Positions 15,330 to 23,476 of a stretch of 38,440 nucleotides of DNA are shown piece after piece. The DNA comes from Oscillospiraceae bacterium (lineage in GTDB: Bacteria > Bacillota > Clostridia > Oscillospirales > CAG-272). The notes beneath the pieces were generated by a model, which worked only from the letters and a program-made list of their open reading frames with translations, had not been told where the DNA came from and did no database searches. The translations under genes and the position numbers were made by a program. The first letter of the stretch is position 1. Each line of letters starts with the position of its first letter. The stretch lies in NCBI GenBank assembly GCA_015064695.1, contig SVRS01000021.1, forward strand, positions 1 to 38,440. The letters run 5' to 3'.

Positions 15330-15803
15330 TTATTCATCAATAAGGGACCAATCCGGAACGTCCTTGTCAGACTGCCCCAGCAGCTTGTAGAGCAACCGAT
15401 ACAGTTGGGTAGACTCCTCTACGGTAAGGGGACTCTCATGCTCCATGCGGAGCGGGCAGTCCAAGGCCTTTTTGCGGAGAGCCTTTCCCTCCTCCGTGAT
15501 GCTGACGTTCAGATTCCGTTCATCCTTGGTCGAGCGAGTACGTGTGACCAAGCCCTTAGACTCCAGCTTCTTGAGCAAGGGGGTCAGAGTGCCGGAATCC
15601 AGCAACAGATAGTCTCCCATCTCCTTGACCGTCAAGGTATCAAACTCCCACAAGAGAGTCATGGCAATATATTGTGTATAGGTCAGGTCAAGCGAGTCCA
15701 GATACGGCTTATACAGCTTGATCACCTCGCGAGATGCGGCGTAGAGCGGAAAACAAAGTTGGTTCTTCAGTTTCAAATAGTCGTACTTCAAATTTTCATC
15801 CAT
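15330..15803 (-). CDS. OhrR-type MarR-family peroxide-sensing repressor
   Basis: A MarR-family winged-helix regulator of 157 residues. The N-terminus KNQLCFPLYAASRE matches the OhrR redox region: C17 corresponds to the reactive Cys15 of Bacillus subtilis OhrR, and Y31 and Y42 correspond to its two Cys-bonding tyrosines Tyr29 and Tyr40, all with the same offset of two. The DNA-binding part has LTVKEMGDYLLLDSGTLTPL and the wing TRTRSTKDERN. So it probably senses organic hydroperoxides by cysteine oxidation. No ohr peroxidase gene is adjacent; targets may be itself or the divergent dehydrogenase. The ATG at 15803 has GGAGG 9 bases upstream; an upstream TTG at 15818 is not convincing. Confidence 0.88.
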   Translation of the reverse strand: MDENLKYDYLKLKNQLCFPLYAASREVIKLYKPYLDSLDLTYTQYIAMTLLWEFDTLTVKEMGDYLLLDSGTLTPLLKKLESKGLVTRTRSTKDERNLNVSITEEGKALRKKALDCPLRMEHESPLTVEESTQLYRLLYKLLGQSDKDVPDWSLIDE

Positions 15804-15837
15804 CTGACAGACCTCCAAAGTTCAATTATCTTCGCCT

Positions 15838-15866
15838 ATTATAGCACATTTTTCGAAATAATGCAA
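15838..15866 (-). promoter_or_regulatory. sigma-A promoter of the OhrR-like gene
   Basis: Minus strand TTGCAT (15861-15866), 17 bases, TATAAT (15838-15843), 35 bases before the start codon. An AT-rich stretch (15877-15911) lies upstream and could carry an operator shared with the divergent gene. Confidence 0.6.
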
Positions 15867-15947
15867 GTGTATTTGTAAAAAAAAAAGTTATTTTATATTT
15901 TTTTGGATTTACAAAGCAGGTTTTATCCGTAAATAATCCAAAAGCTA

Positions 15948-15976
15948 TTGACATCTGCGGATGAATCATTTATAAT
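15948..15976 (+). promoter_or_regulatory. sigma-A promoter of the Gfo/Idh/MocA gene
   Basis: Consensus TTGACA (15948-15953), 17 bases, TATAAT (15971-15976). ATCCG around 15925-15930 and CGGAT around 15958-15962 form a short inverted repeat around the -35 box, a possible operator. Confidence 0.75.
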
Positions 15977-16033
15977 AAATATAAAATGACCCGGATACCG
16001 GGCATTCCAATACAGAACAGGAGATCAACGACT

Positions 16034-17104
16034 ATGGACAAGATTAAGGTTGCCGTGATCGGTTGCGGTACCATCGCAAACTCGGCTCACATTCCTTCTT
16101 ACATGAACAATTCCGACGTGGAGATCAAGTATTTCTGCGACATCATTCCCGAGCGCGCCCACGCCGCCGTGGAGAAGTACGGCTGCGGCATCGCCATCGA
16201 GGACTACCACGATGCACTGGACGATCCCGAGGTTGAGGCTATCTCGGTTTGTACCCCCAACAAGGCTCACCCCATCATCACCATCGACGCCCTCCGCGCC
16301 GGCAAGCACGTGCTTTGCGAGAAGCCTGCCGCCCGTACCTATGCTGAGGCAAAGATGATGCAGGAGGTTCAGCACGAGACCGGTAAGGTTCTGAACATCG
16401 GCGTGGTCAACCGCTTCAACACCGCCGTCAACAAGATCCGCGATCTGATCCGTACCGGCGCTTTGGGTGACATCTACCACGTATACGTTTCCTTCCGCGC
16501 TCACCGCTCCATTCCCGGTCTGGGCGGTGCCTTCACCACCAAGGAGATTGCCGGCGGCGGCGCGCTCATCGACTGGGGCGTTCACTACCTGGATATCGTC
16601 ATGTACTGCACCGGTGATCCCAAGCCTGTGACGGTTTCGGGTCAGGCCTTCTGCAAGCTGGGTGTGGATATGCCCAATTACGTGTACGAGAGCATGTGGT
16701 CCGAGATGACCAAGGATCTCAACGGCACCTACGACGTTGACGACAGCGTGACCGGCTTCGTTCGTACCGAGAACGGCCCCACCATCACCCTGAACGGCGC
16801 GTGGGCGCAGAACATTGGCAAGCACGAGTGCTTCATCGACTTTATGGGTGACAAGGCCGGTATCCGCCTCACCTACGGCGGAAACTTCACCGTATGGGGC
16901 ACCAAGGACGGCAAGCTCTGGGAGGAGACCCCCGAATTTGAGTCCGTGGATATGTTCCAGAATGAGATCGACAGCTTCGTCCGCTGCATCCGCACCGGCG
17001 AGAAGCTTCCCTCTCACATCGACCAGGTTATCATTACCGCCCGCATGATGCAGGCCATCTACGATTCCTCCGACGCCCGCGAGGAGATCAAGCTGGAGTG
17101 GTAA
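16034..17104 (+). CDS. Gfo/Idh/MocA family NAD(P)-dependent oxidoreductase
   Basis: A 356-residue sugar or cyclitol dehydrogenase of the Gfo/Idh/MocA family. The N-terminal Rossmann fold (about 1-120) shows the GCGTIA dinucleotide loop at 10-15 and the EKPAA motif at 96-100 whose lysine is catalytic. The C-terminal domain carries D180 and H184 in LIDWGVHYLDI, the usual substrate-site pair. The substrate cannot be told from sequence; family members oxidise inositols, glucose derivatives and other sugars. CAGGAG lies 10 bases before the ATG; the frame upstream to 15986 overlaps the promoter. It is monocistronic with a strong promoter and terminator, and its bias to common GC-ending codons suggests high expression. 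Confidence 0.9.
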   Translation: MDKIKVAVIGCGTIANSAHIPSYMNNSDVEIKYFCDIIPERAHAAVEKYGCGIAIEDYHDALDDPEVEAISVCTPNKAHPIITIDALRAGKHVLCEKPAARTYAEAKMMQEVQHETGKVLNIGVVNRFNTAVNKIRDLIRTGALGDIYHVYVSFRAHRSIPGLGGAFTTKEIAGGGALIDWGVHYLDIVMYCTGDPKPVTVSGQAFCKLGVDMPNYVYESMWSEMTKDLNGTYDVDDSVTGFVRTENGPTITLNGAWAQNIGKHECFIDFMGDKAGIRLTYGGNFTVWGTKDGKLWEETPEFESVDMFQNEIDSFVRCIRTGEKLPSHIDQVIITARMMQAIYDSSDAREEIKLEW

Positions 17105-17120
17105 TTTCCCCATACAACCC

Positions 17121-17156
17121 ACAGAGCATCGGCCAAGGATTTGGCCGATGCTCTGT
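17121..17156. terminator. terminator hairpin shared by convergent genes
   Basis: A perfect 16-bp stem ACAGAGCATCGGCCAA (17121-17136) with TTGGCCGATGCTCTGT (17141-17156), 4-base loop, followed by TTCTTGT on the plus strand. It lies between the dehydrogenase and the ATPase, which converge. Confidence 0.85.
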
Positions 17157-17162
17157 TTCTTG

Positions 17163-19892
17163 TCAATAGCCCTCGTTTTTGCCCGACAGCCGCCGCCACA
17201 CCTTACGCAAAAGGTCTGCCGGAAATACCGTCAAGGCCATAAGGAACGTGAGCCCCAGCTCCTCGGGGGTCAAGGGCGCCGTCCGCAGAACCGCCCCGCC
17301 CATGTAAACGAACAGGATCTGTACCGCCAGCACCGCCAGCATGATGAGGCAAAATCCCTTGTTCCGGGAAAGCCCCGCCGCCAGGTTGAGCCGATCGGTA
17401 CGGGCATTGAAGCAGTTAAAGACCGAGGCAAAAATGAACAGGGCAAAGAAGGCCGTCAGCAGGTAGATGTGATCCTCGGCGGGACGGAAGCGCTCCGCGA
17501 TGGGCGGACATTTCAGGAACGTCAGACACAACGCAACGGTAAATCCCCCCAGCCAGGCGATCTCCCCTACCATATAGCGGTTAAGAATGGGCTCATCCCT
17601 TCGCTTGGGCGGCTCCTCCATATAGGAATCCAGAGGCGGCTCCCCTGCGAACGCCAGCCCGCCCAGGGTGTCCATGATCAGATTGATCCACAGCATCTGC
17701 ACCACCGTAACGGGGGCGTCAAAGCCCAAAAAGGGGCAGATCATGGTCACGCCCATGGCGCAAAAATTCATGGTCAGCTGGAGGGTGATGAACTTCCGGA
17801 TGGATTTGAAAATGGTTCGTCCGTACAGGACGGCCCTGAGAATGGAGCGGAGATTGTTGTCCAGGATGATGACGTCTCCCGCATCCTTGGCTACCTGGGT
17901 GCCGGATCCCATGGCAAAGCCCACGTCGGCGCGCTTGAGGGCGGGCGCATCGTTAACGCCGTCCCCCGTCATGCCCACCACCAGATCTGATTCCTGGGCG
18001 ATGCGCACCAGCCGACTCTTATCCGAAGGAAGGGCTCGCGCCACGACCCCCAGGCGGGGCAGGAGCGCGCGGATCTGTCCGTCGCTCATACGGGACAGCT
18101 CCTCGCTATCCACCACTCGGTCCACTCCCCGGCCCAGTATACCACAGGTCTCCGCAATGGAGCGGGCCGTATCCCGATTATCCCCCGTCATCATCACCAC
18201 GCGAACCCCTGCACGCCGAAGCTTTTTGACGGATTCGGGGGCTTCTCTGCGGATACGGTCGCTCAGAAGCAGGAGGCAGACCAGGATCAACGGACCGTAA
18301 TCCCCATGCTCCAGGCGGGCACGGGTGGGGATATGACCGTAATCGGAGGCGGATTCGGCCACCAGGATCACACGTCCGCCCCGTGCGGTCATGGCTTGAA
18401 GCTTCTGCATGAGAGCGGCGCGATCCACCTCTCCGCGAGAGCCGTCAGAGCGGTACGATTGGGTCAGCCGCGCCATGAGCTGCTCGGGCGCACCCTTTAC
18501 CAAAAGGACCTCCCGTCCGTCCCGTCGGACCACCGCGCAGGAGCTTTTTCGGGTGCTGTCAAAGGGAATTCGCCAGAGGGCCTCCCCACGGCTCTTATCC
18601 TCAAGGGTCAGCACGGCATCCAGCAGGGCTCGATCCGTGGCGTTACCGCCCAGGGCCTGCCGCTTGCCCCCCTCTCCCCACCCGACGGCCGAGGAGGTAT
18701 TGACGTGACAGCCCTCGGAGAAATACCCGAACAGGCGGGGGGCGCACCGCTTGAAATCCCCCACGTCTGCAAACACTCGTCCGTCCCCGGTGAGGATCCG
18801 CCCGACGCTGAGCCTTCCCTCCGTCAAGGTTCCCGTTTTATCGGTGAACAGGATATTCATGCTTCCTGCGGCCTCGATGCCCACGGGCTTTCGAACCAGC
18901 ACCCGATCCTTGACCATTTTGCGGATATTGGAGGAAAGCACCACGGCGATCATCATGGGAAGTCCCTCGGGAACCGCTACCACCAGCACCGTAAGTCCCA
19001 GCGTCAAGGCGTGAAAGCATTGCGCCCACACATACCGCCAATTCGTGAGCTTCTGCAGGATGATCTCGGAATCAAAGCCGCTGTCCAGGAGAAAAACGCC
19101 CAGCAGGAACACCAGGGCCGCCAGGGCCGCCGCTACGTAGCCGAGGCGGCTGATCTGTTTCGCCAGCTTGGTCAACCGAAGCTTAAGGGGGCTTTCACGG
19201 GTATCCTCTTGCACCTCCTCGGAGATACGGCCCAGGAAGGTACCGTCCCCCACGTGGGTGACCAGCATCTCCCCGCCGCCGTTCAGGATCACGCACCCCC
19301 GCAGAAGGGAGAAATCCTCCGCCGGAGCAGGGGCATCGGTGGGGGGACTCCCCTTCAGGGGATGCTTCTCCACCTCGCGGCTCTCCCCCGTCATGGCGGA
19401 TTGATCCACCGAAAGTCTGCCCGACAGGAGGAATCCGTCAGCCGGGATCATTTCTCCCGCCCCCAGCACCGCAATATCCCCCACGACCACCTCGGAGATG
19501 GGGATCTCGCAAATACTGCCCACGGAATCCCCCTCATCCGTGCGCCGTCTGACCCGACAGGTGACCCCGGCGCATTCCTCGGATAAGCGGGCAAAGGCCG
19601 CCTCCGAGCCGTATTCCGAGAGGGTGGAGATCAGCGTTGCCAACACCACCGCCAGGGCGATCCCTCCCGTTTCGAACCAATCAGCTCCGTCGCCCGTCAG
19701 AGAGAACAGGAGATTCAGCACCAACGCCCCCAGCAGAATGCGGATGACGGGGTCTCCCAAATTTTCAAAAAACTGCCGCAGAAAGCTCTTTTTCCGCCGA
19801 GCCGACAGCTGGTTGCTTCCCTGCGTCAAGCGGGATCGTTCCACGTCATCCGTCGTGAGCGGCACAGCGCGGGTACAGGTAAACTTGGACAT
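17163..19892 (-). CDS. calcium-transporting P-type ATPase (PMCA-like)
   Basis: A P2-type ATPase of 909 residues, expected to pump Ca2+ out of the cell at the cost of ATP. Hallmarks in order: N-terminal cation-ATPase domain, TGES (168-171) in the actuator domain, VPEGLP in helix 4 (PEGL 308-311), the phosphorylated D351 in FTDKTGTLTEG, KGAPEQL in the nucleotide domain, TGDNRDTA, and TGDGVNDAPALKRADVG in the hinge. Helix 6 reads LWINLIMDTLGGLAFAGEP, with the N and D of calcium site II. VAVPEGLP and the IMDT segment are closer to plasma-membrane (P2B) than to SERCA pumps. I see no C-terminal calmodulin-type tail. The ATG at 19892 has AGGAAGG 9-10 bases upstream; the open frame beyond is spurious. 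Confidence 0.93.
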   Translation of the reverse strand: MSKFTCTRAVPLTTDDVERSRLTQGSNQLSARRKKSFLRQFFENLGDPVIRILLGALVLNLLFSLTGDGADWFETGGIALAVVLATLISTLSEYGSEAAFARLSEECAGVTCRVRRRTDEGDSVGSICEIPISEVVVGDIAVLGAGEMIPADGFLLSGRLSVDQSAMTGESREVEKHPLKGSPPTDAPAPAEDFSLLRGCVILNGGGEMLVTHVGDGTFLGRISEEVQEDTRESPLKLRLTKLAKQISRLGYVAAALAALVFLLGVFLLDSGFDSEIILQKLTNWRYVWAQCFHALTLGLTVLVVAVPEGLPMMIAVVLSSNIRKMVKDRVLVRKPVGIEAAGSMNILFTDKTGTLTEGRLSVGRILTGDGRVFADVGDFKRCAPRLFGYFSEGCHVNTSSAVGWGEGGKRQALGGNATDRALLDAVLTLEDKSRGEALWRIPFDSTRKSSCAVVRRDGREVLLVKGAPEQLMARLTQSYRSDGSRGEVDRAALMQKLQAMTARGGRVILVAESASDYGHIPTRARLEHGDYGPLILVCLLLLSDRIRREAPESVKKLRRAGVRVVMMTGDNRDTARSIAETCGILGRGVDRVVDSEELSRMSDGQIRALLPRLGVVARALPSDKSRLVRIAQESDLVVGMTGDGVNDAPALKRADVGFAMGSGTQVAKDAGDVIILDNNLRSILRAVLYGRTIFKSIRKFITLQLTMNFCAMGVTMICPFLGFDAPVTVVQMLWINLIMDTLGGLAFAGEPPLDSYMEEPPKRRDEPILNRYMVGEIAWLGGFTVALCLTFLKCPPIAERFRPAEDHIYLLTAFFALFIFASVFNCFNARTDRLNLAAGLSRNKGFCLIMLAVLAVQILFVYMGGAVLRTAPLTPEELGLTFLMALTVFPADLLRKVWRRLSGKNEGY

Positions 19893-20059
19893 ACGGGCAC
19901 CTTCCTTTGTATAGCTTGTTTGGCTTGTCTCGGTCAAGTGTATGCGCAATCGGGAGGATGCATGACAAACTAAACGGCTATGCAGCCGAGGCTCTTCTGC
20001 GGCGCAGATGCGGATTCGGAGCGTTTCCTTCGAAATATGGACAAATATTTTTTTTGCCC

Positions 20060-20088
20060 TTGACATTTCCGACGAAGTGTGGTATACT
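20060..20088 (+). promoter_or_regulatory. sigma-A promoter of the 105-residue gene
   Basis: TTGACA (20060-20065), 17 bases, TATACT (20083-20088), 43 bases before the start at 20131. The bases from 19893 to this promoter hold no gene. Confidence 0.75.
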
Positions 20089-20130
20089 ATAATATGAAAA
20101 ATTATTCCATAGTTATAAGGAGGATTCAAG

Positions 20131-20448
20131 ATGAGTGCCGATGCATTGAATCTGAACGGTACGCCCACGATCAAGGGCAAGTACCTGATGTACAAGAATC
20201 GTCCCCTGGTTCGTGAGGGGGATACCATTTGCTACGGAGATATGTCCGAGAAATATATTCTCATTATGGAGATATTCAGCTACAAGGTGGAGGGCGGCGT
20301 GAAGGTGCCCGACACCGTTCTGGTACAGGTCGTGGAGAGTGAGGATCAGAATAAGATCGTCCGTCAGGGCGAAAAGAAGGGCTTGTACGAGGCCTTCGGT
20401 TACGGTCTGATCTGGCTGGAGCAGGCCCTTGGTAAGGGTGATGAGTAA
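20131..20448 (+). CDS. conserved-looking 105-residue protein of unknown function
   Basis: I do not recognise a named domain. The protein is soluble, without signal peptide or membrane segment, and mixes charged and hydrophobic residues as in a small alpha/beta fold: GKYLMYKNRPLVREGDTICY, then MSEKYILIMEI, a strand-like TVLVQVVES and a C-terminal helix YEAFGYGLIWLEQALGK. The start is clear, with AAGGAGG 8 bases upstream. It has a near-consensus promoter and a strong terminator of its own, and codon use like the housekeeping genes, so it is very likely a real, well expressed protein. The function cannot be inferred from its neighbours, an ATPase on the other strand and a sigma factor operon downstream. 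Confidence 0.85.
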   Translation: MSADALNLNGTPTIKGKYLMYKNRPLVREGDTICYGDMSEKYILIMEIFSYKVEGGVKVPDTVLVQVVESEDQNKIVRQGEKKGLYEAFGYGLIWLEQALGKGDE

Positions 20449-20463
20449 TCGATTCAGAAATTG

Positions 20464-20493
20464 GCGGACATCGAGGGATGTCCGCTTTTTTTT
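20464..20493 (+). terminator. intrinsic terminator
   Basis: GCGGACATC (20464-20472) pairs with GATGTCCGC (20477-20485), 4-base loop, followed by T8. Confidence 0.95.
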
Positions 20494-20571
20494 CGATCCG
20501 TTCCGTTTTTTTCGTTTTTTATCGACTTATAGGATGACGGAATACTGAATCGAAAGGAGATTGGACACAAC

Positions 20572-21147
20572 ATGACAAACCACAAGAGAATACGCCCCGA
20601 CCATGAAATCGTGGCGTTATACCTGGCACGGGACGAAGAGGCCATTGCCGCCACCGATACCAAATACGGCGGGTATCTGTTCACCGTGGCCTACAACATT
20701 CTTCACGACCCTCTGGATTGCGAGGAATGCCGGAACGACACCTATCTCAAGACCTGGTGCACCATCCCCCCAAAAAGACCTGCGCGGCTGCAGGCCTATC
20801 TCACAAGGATCATTCGCTGTATTTCGGTGGACCGATATCGGGAGAGAACCCGTGAAAAGCGGATCCCCTCCGACATGACGGTTTCCCTGGAGGAGCTGTC
20901 CGAATCTCTGGCCTCCCACGGCGAGTGGGAGATAGAGACGGCGGAGCTTGGGCGGTGCATCTCGGACTACGTGGCCTCCCTTCCCCGTCGTCGGCGGCTG
21001 ATCTTCGTCTGCCGTTACTACTGCGCCGACCCGCCCGGGCGCATCGCGGATATGCTGGGGGTGACAGTCTCGGCTGTTTACAAGGAGCTGGGTAAAATTC
21101 GGGCAGGATTGCGGGAACACCTGGAAAAGGAGGGATTTTACTTATGA
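20572..21147 (+). CDS. ECF-type RNA polymerase sigma factor (second copy)
   Basis: A 191-residue ECF sigma factor. Region 2 (about 10-90) includes YGGYLFTVAYNILHDPLDCE, then CRNDTYLKTWCTIPP and LQAYLTRIIRCISVDRYR; region 4 (about 135-185) has LPRRRRLIFVCRYYCADPPG and the helix-turn-helix IADMLGVTVSAVYKELGKIR. It parallels the sigma factor at 6504-7055, including the IPP..P..LQAYL / SIPPNRPDSLEAYL segment, so the two are paralogues of one group. AAAGGAG lies about 12 bases before the ATG. It is the first gene of a three-gene operon joined by 4-nt overlaps. No ECF-type promoter could be picked out upstream. Confidence 0.9.
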   Translation: MTNHKRIRPDHEIVALYLARDEEAIAATDTKYGGYLFTVAYNILHDPLDCEECRNDTYLKTWCTIPPKRPARLQAYLTRIIRCISVDRYRERTREKRIPSDMTVSLEELSESLASHGEWEIETAELGRCISDYVASLPRRRRLIFVCRYYCADPPGRIADMLGVTVSAVYKELGKIRAGLREHLEKEGFYL

Positions 21148-21851
21148 CGCAAGAGAGTTTGATGGATGCGATCACGGCTATGGACGAGGAGCTTCTGGGC
21201 GAGGCGCTGGACACACGGTCGAGACTTCTCCCCCGCGCAGATCGACGGATCAAGCCTCTGGCCGTCAAGAGGATTGGGCTGGCGGCCTGTCTGGCATTGG
21301 CACTTTTGGTGGTTCCCTACGCAAAGCTGGTATTTTCGGGGAGTCATGCGTCGGGGCATATTTCGGAGCAATACTTCTCGGTTGCGAGTGTTGAGCAGGC
21401 ACTCGGGCGGGATATTCTGCTGGAGCCCTTGGAGGAGGCCTTGCGTCTCACCTCCGACTCAACCCTCCAGATCAATCCTGCTCCCAACATCACGGTATCC
21501 TCCACCCACAAGGGAGGGCCGCCCTCCATGCTCAAGGCCCGTTACAATGCCGTCGAGGCCGACAACAGCTTGGACACGGATGACCCCCAAACCAAGGTCG
21601 AGCTTTACATTCTGTTCGATCACGACGATCTCAACGACAGCTACGTCGGCGGGTACGAGGAGCAGGGACTCTCCAAGCAGTACGGGGATATTACGGTGGT
21701 CTACTCCCTCATCCAAGACCCCTTGATGCACGGGCAGGCGAAGTTTTTGTACGGCGGGGATCTGTACGTGTTGGACGTGCAATCCACGGGGGACAGGCAC
21801 TTTCTGATGAAGTATCTGGACATTCTTCTGGGAGAGGAGGCTCTATCATGA
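21144..21851 (+). CDS. membrane-anchored putative anti-sigma protein
   Basis: A 235-residue protein of no family I can name. It has a cytoplasmic part (1-43) with the motif MDEELLGEALDTR (13-25), one membrane helix (about 44-64) and an extracytoplasmic domain of 170 residues with strand-like segments (TKVELYILFDHDDL, GDITVVYSLI, GDLYVLDVQS). Topology, the ATGA overlap with the sigma gene and the motif shared with the 950-residue sensor all suggest that it holds or senses for the sigma factor, with the outer domain as the receptor. Compared with the first system the sensor domain is far smaller. Function is inference. Confidence 0.78.
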   Translation: MTQESLMDAITAMDEELLGEALDTRSRLLPRADRRIKPLAVKRIGLAACLALALLVVPYAKLVFSGSHASGHISEQYFSVASVEQALGRDILLEPLEEALRLTSDSTLQINPAPNITVSSTHKGGPPSMLKARYNAVEADNSLDTDDPQTKVELYILFDHDDLNDSYVGGYEEQGLSKQYGDITVVYSLIQDPLMHGQAKFLYGGDLYVLDVQSTGDRHFLMKYLDILLGEEALS

Positions 21852-22171
21852 TCGCCCTGATACGAAACGGCTTTTTTGAGGATTTCGATGCACGGGCGGC
21901 GATGATCTGGGTGGGGCTGCTTTCGGTCGGTGGGGTTCTCGGTCTGCTCCTGCGCAAAAGGAGCGCAAGGCTCGCCGCGGCTTTGGGGAGTCTTGCGCTC
22001 GTGGGGGTGTGTGATTTGATGGCGGCACTGCCGACTCCTGCCGGGTTGGCGGGAGATGGGTATGCGGTGACGCAGGAGATCGGGCTCATCGGAGCGAGCT
22101 TCCTTTTGCTCCTTGCGGTGGGGATATGGCTCGGTCTAACCGTGGGCTACCTGCGAAAAGGGCGGAAATGA
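21848..22171 (+). CDS. small three-helix membrane protein
   Basis: A 107-residue hydrophobic protein with three likely membrane helices (about 18-34, 41-60 and 77-99), short basic loops (LLRKRSARLAA; YLRKGRK at the end) and no motif I recognise. The ATG overlaps the previous stop by 4 nt, so it is the last gene of the sigma/anti-sigma operon and probably part of the same system, for example as an accessory of the sensor. It ends 15 bases before the convergent DUF4317 gene, with no evident terminator between them. Confidence 0.75.
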   Translation: MIALIRNGFFEDFDARAAMIWVGLLSVGGVLGLLLRKRSARLAAALGSLALVGVCDLMAALPTPAGLAGDGYAVTQEIGLIGASFLLLLAVGIWLGLTVGYLRKGRK

Positions 22172-22186
22172 TCCCCTTCTCTTCCC

Positions 22187-23338
22187 TTATGTATCCTTCT
22201 CGGAATCCGCTTGAATACTCACGTCGATCCCGTTGACCTCCACGCCGCCGTCGGCGCGGATGAGGACGTATTTGACGCCGTCGATGATCCGGGTCTCCAC
22301 CAGGTCGGTGTGGGCGGGATTCACCTTGATGACCACCTCGGGAGTTTTCAGCTCGAACTTATTCATTTCCACCAGATTGCGGGGGGAGAGGGCGGCGTTC
22401 TGTCCGAAGCCCTTGTCGAACTTCTGCTCAAACTTCTCTACACCCTCCTCGGGCACGCCGCAAAATTCCAGCATATCCCGAATGGCGTACTTATCCACGG
22501 TGAGAGGCTCGGGCTCCTTGGAGATCTTATGCTCCTCCACGGCCTGGTGGATCTGCGCATGCACCGAGCGGACCACGTCCAGGGAGCAGGCTTCTCCCGC
22601 TGCATCGGCCAGGACAGAGCGGAAGGTCTCCTTCTGCTCGGTGGCGGGCATAGGAAGGTCACCCGCATTGAAGATGGCGTCGGTGAATTCCTTATGGCTG
22701 TTATCCGTGGCGCGGGTATAGTAGAGGGCGCCGTAGAGATTGGTGGAGCGGTTATCAAAGGCGGGGAACATAAAGCCCAGGGCGGGGGGCGAAATGATGG
22801 AATCCGCGATCACGTTGCGGAAGCAGTTCTCTCTGACGTAATAGCTCAGAGTGGGCTTGGCCATCTTGATGGGGCAGATGGCGCAGAGGACGTAGCGGAA
22901 CATTTCGCCGGATTCGTCGTCCTTGGCGCCGTCCTTGCGGTAGGTAAAGACGTCGTAGCAATCGTAGGCCAGGAGGATCATGTAGTTCCCCTCCAGCTCC
23001 AGGCTGTCGATGATCTTTTTGTAGAACTGATGGATGATCTCCTCATCCTGGAGGGCGGTCTCGCGAAGGTTGCAGAGGAGCTTATGCTCGGGAGATTCCA
23101 TGACCTGTTGGGTAGTAAAATGGATATCAAGAAGGTTGGTATCCACCTTACCCGACAGGGCTTTTTTGAGAAGGGAGAGGATCTCGTCGGTCTCAGTCTC
23201 GGTCATCATGGCCACAGACTGGTCCAGCTCGGAGATGATCTCCCGCTTTTCGTTGACGTAGGCACCGCGGATACGGCTGATGCCGGTTTTCTCGGCCTTG
23301 TAGCGGCGGCGGATCTCGGCGATTTCTTTTTCGTTCAT
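22187..23338 (-). CDS. DUF4317 family protein
   Basis: A 383-residue cytoplasmic protein that I recognise as the DUF4317 family, found mainly in Clostridia; the function is unknown. The family-type start MNEKEIAEIRRRY is followed by a segment with RIRGAYVNEKREII, a middle region MILLAYDCYDVFTY and CAICPIKMAKPTLSYY, then ISPPALGFMFPAFDNRSTNLYGALYY, and a C-terminal strand-rich part EVVIKVNPAHTDLVETRIIDG (quoted in part). There is no signal peptide or membrane helix. GAGG about 10 bases upstream supports the ATG at 23338. It is transcribed alone from a sigma-A promoter at 23376-23404. Confidence 0.85.
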   Translation of the reverse strand: MNEKEIAEIRRRYKAEKTGISRIRGAYVNEKREIISELDQSVAMMTETETDEILSLLKKALSGKVDTNLLDIHFTTQQVMESPEHKLLCNLRETALQDEEIIHQFYKKIIDSLELEGNYMILLAYDCYDVFTYRKDGAKDDESGEMFRYVLCAICPIKMAKPTLSYYVRENCFRNVIADSIISPPALGFMFPAFDNRSTNLYGALYYTRATDNSHKEFTDAIFNAGDLPMPATEQKETFRSVLADAAGEACSLDVVRSVHAQIHQAVEEHKISKEPEPLTVDKYAIRDMLEFCGVPEEGVEKFEQKFDKGFGQNAALSPRNLVEMNKFELKTPEVVIKVNPAHTDLVETRIIDGVKYVLIRADGGVEVNGIDVSIQADSEKDT

Positions 23339-23375
23339 AGGGGAGTACCTCTTTCTATTTCATTGTGAGACCTGT

Positions 23376-23404
23376 ATTATACCATAAAACAGAAAATTTG
23401 TAAA
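23376..23404 (-). promoter_or_regulatory. sigma-A promoter of the DUF4317 gene
   Basis: Minus strand TTTACA (23399-23404), 17 bases, TATAAT (23376-23381), 38 bases before the start codon. Confidence 0.75.
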
Positions 23405-23476
23405 GGTGCCGAAAAAATTTTCCGCAAAAGGGTTTACAAATAAATAATCAATAAAAACCTTGAAACAACCGTTAAC

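Noticed and set aside
16025..17122. 365-residue open frame on the minus strand
   Set aside because: Shadow of the Gfo/Idh/MocA gene, caused by high GC in third codon positions.
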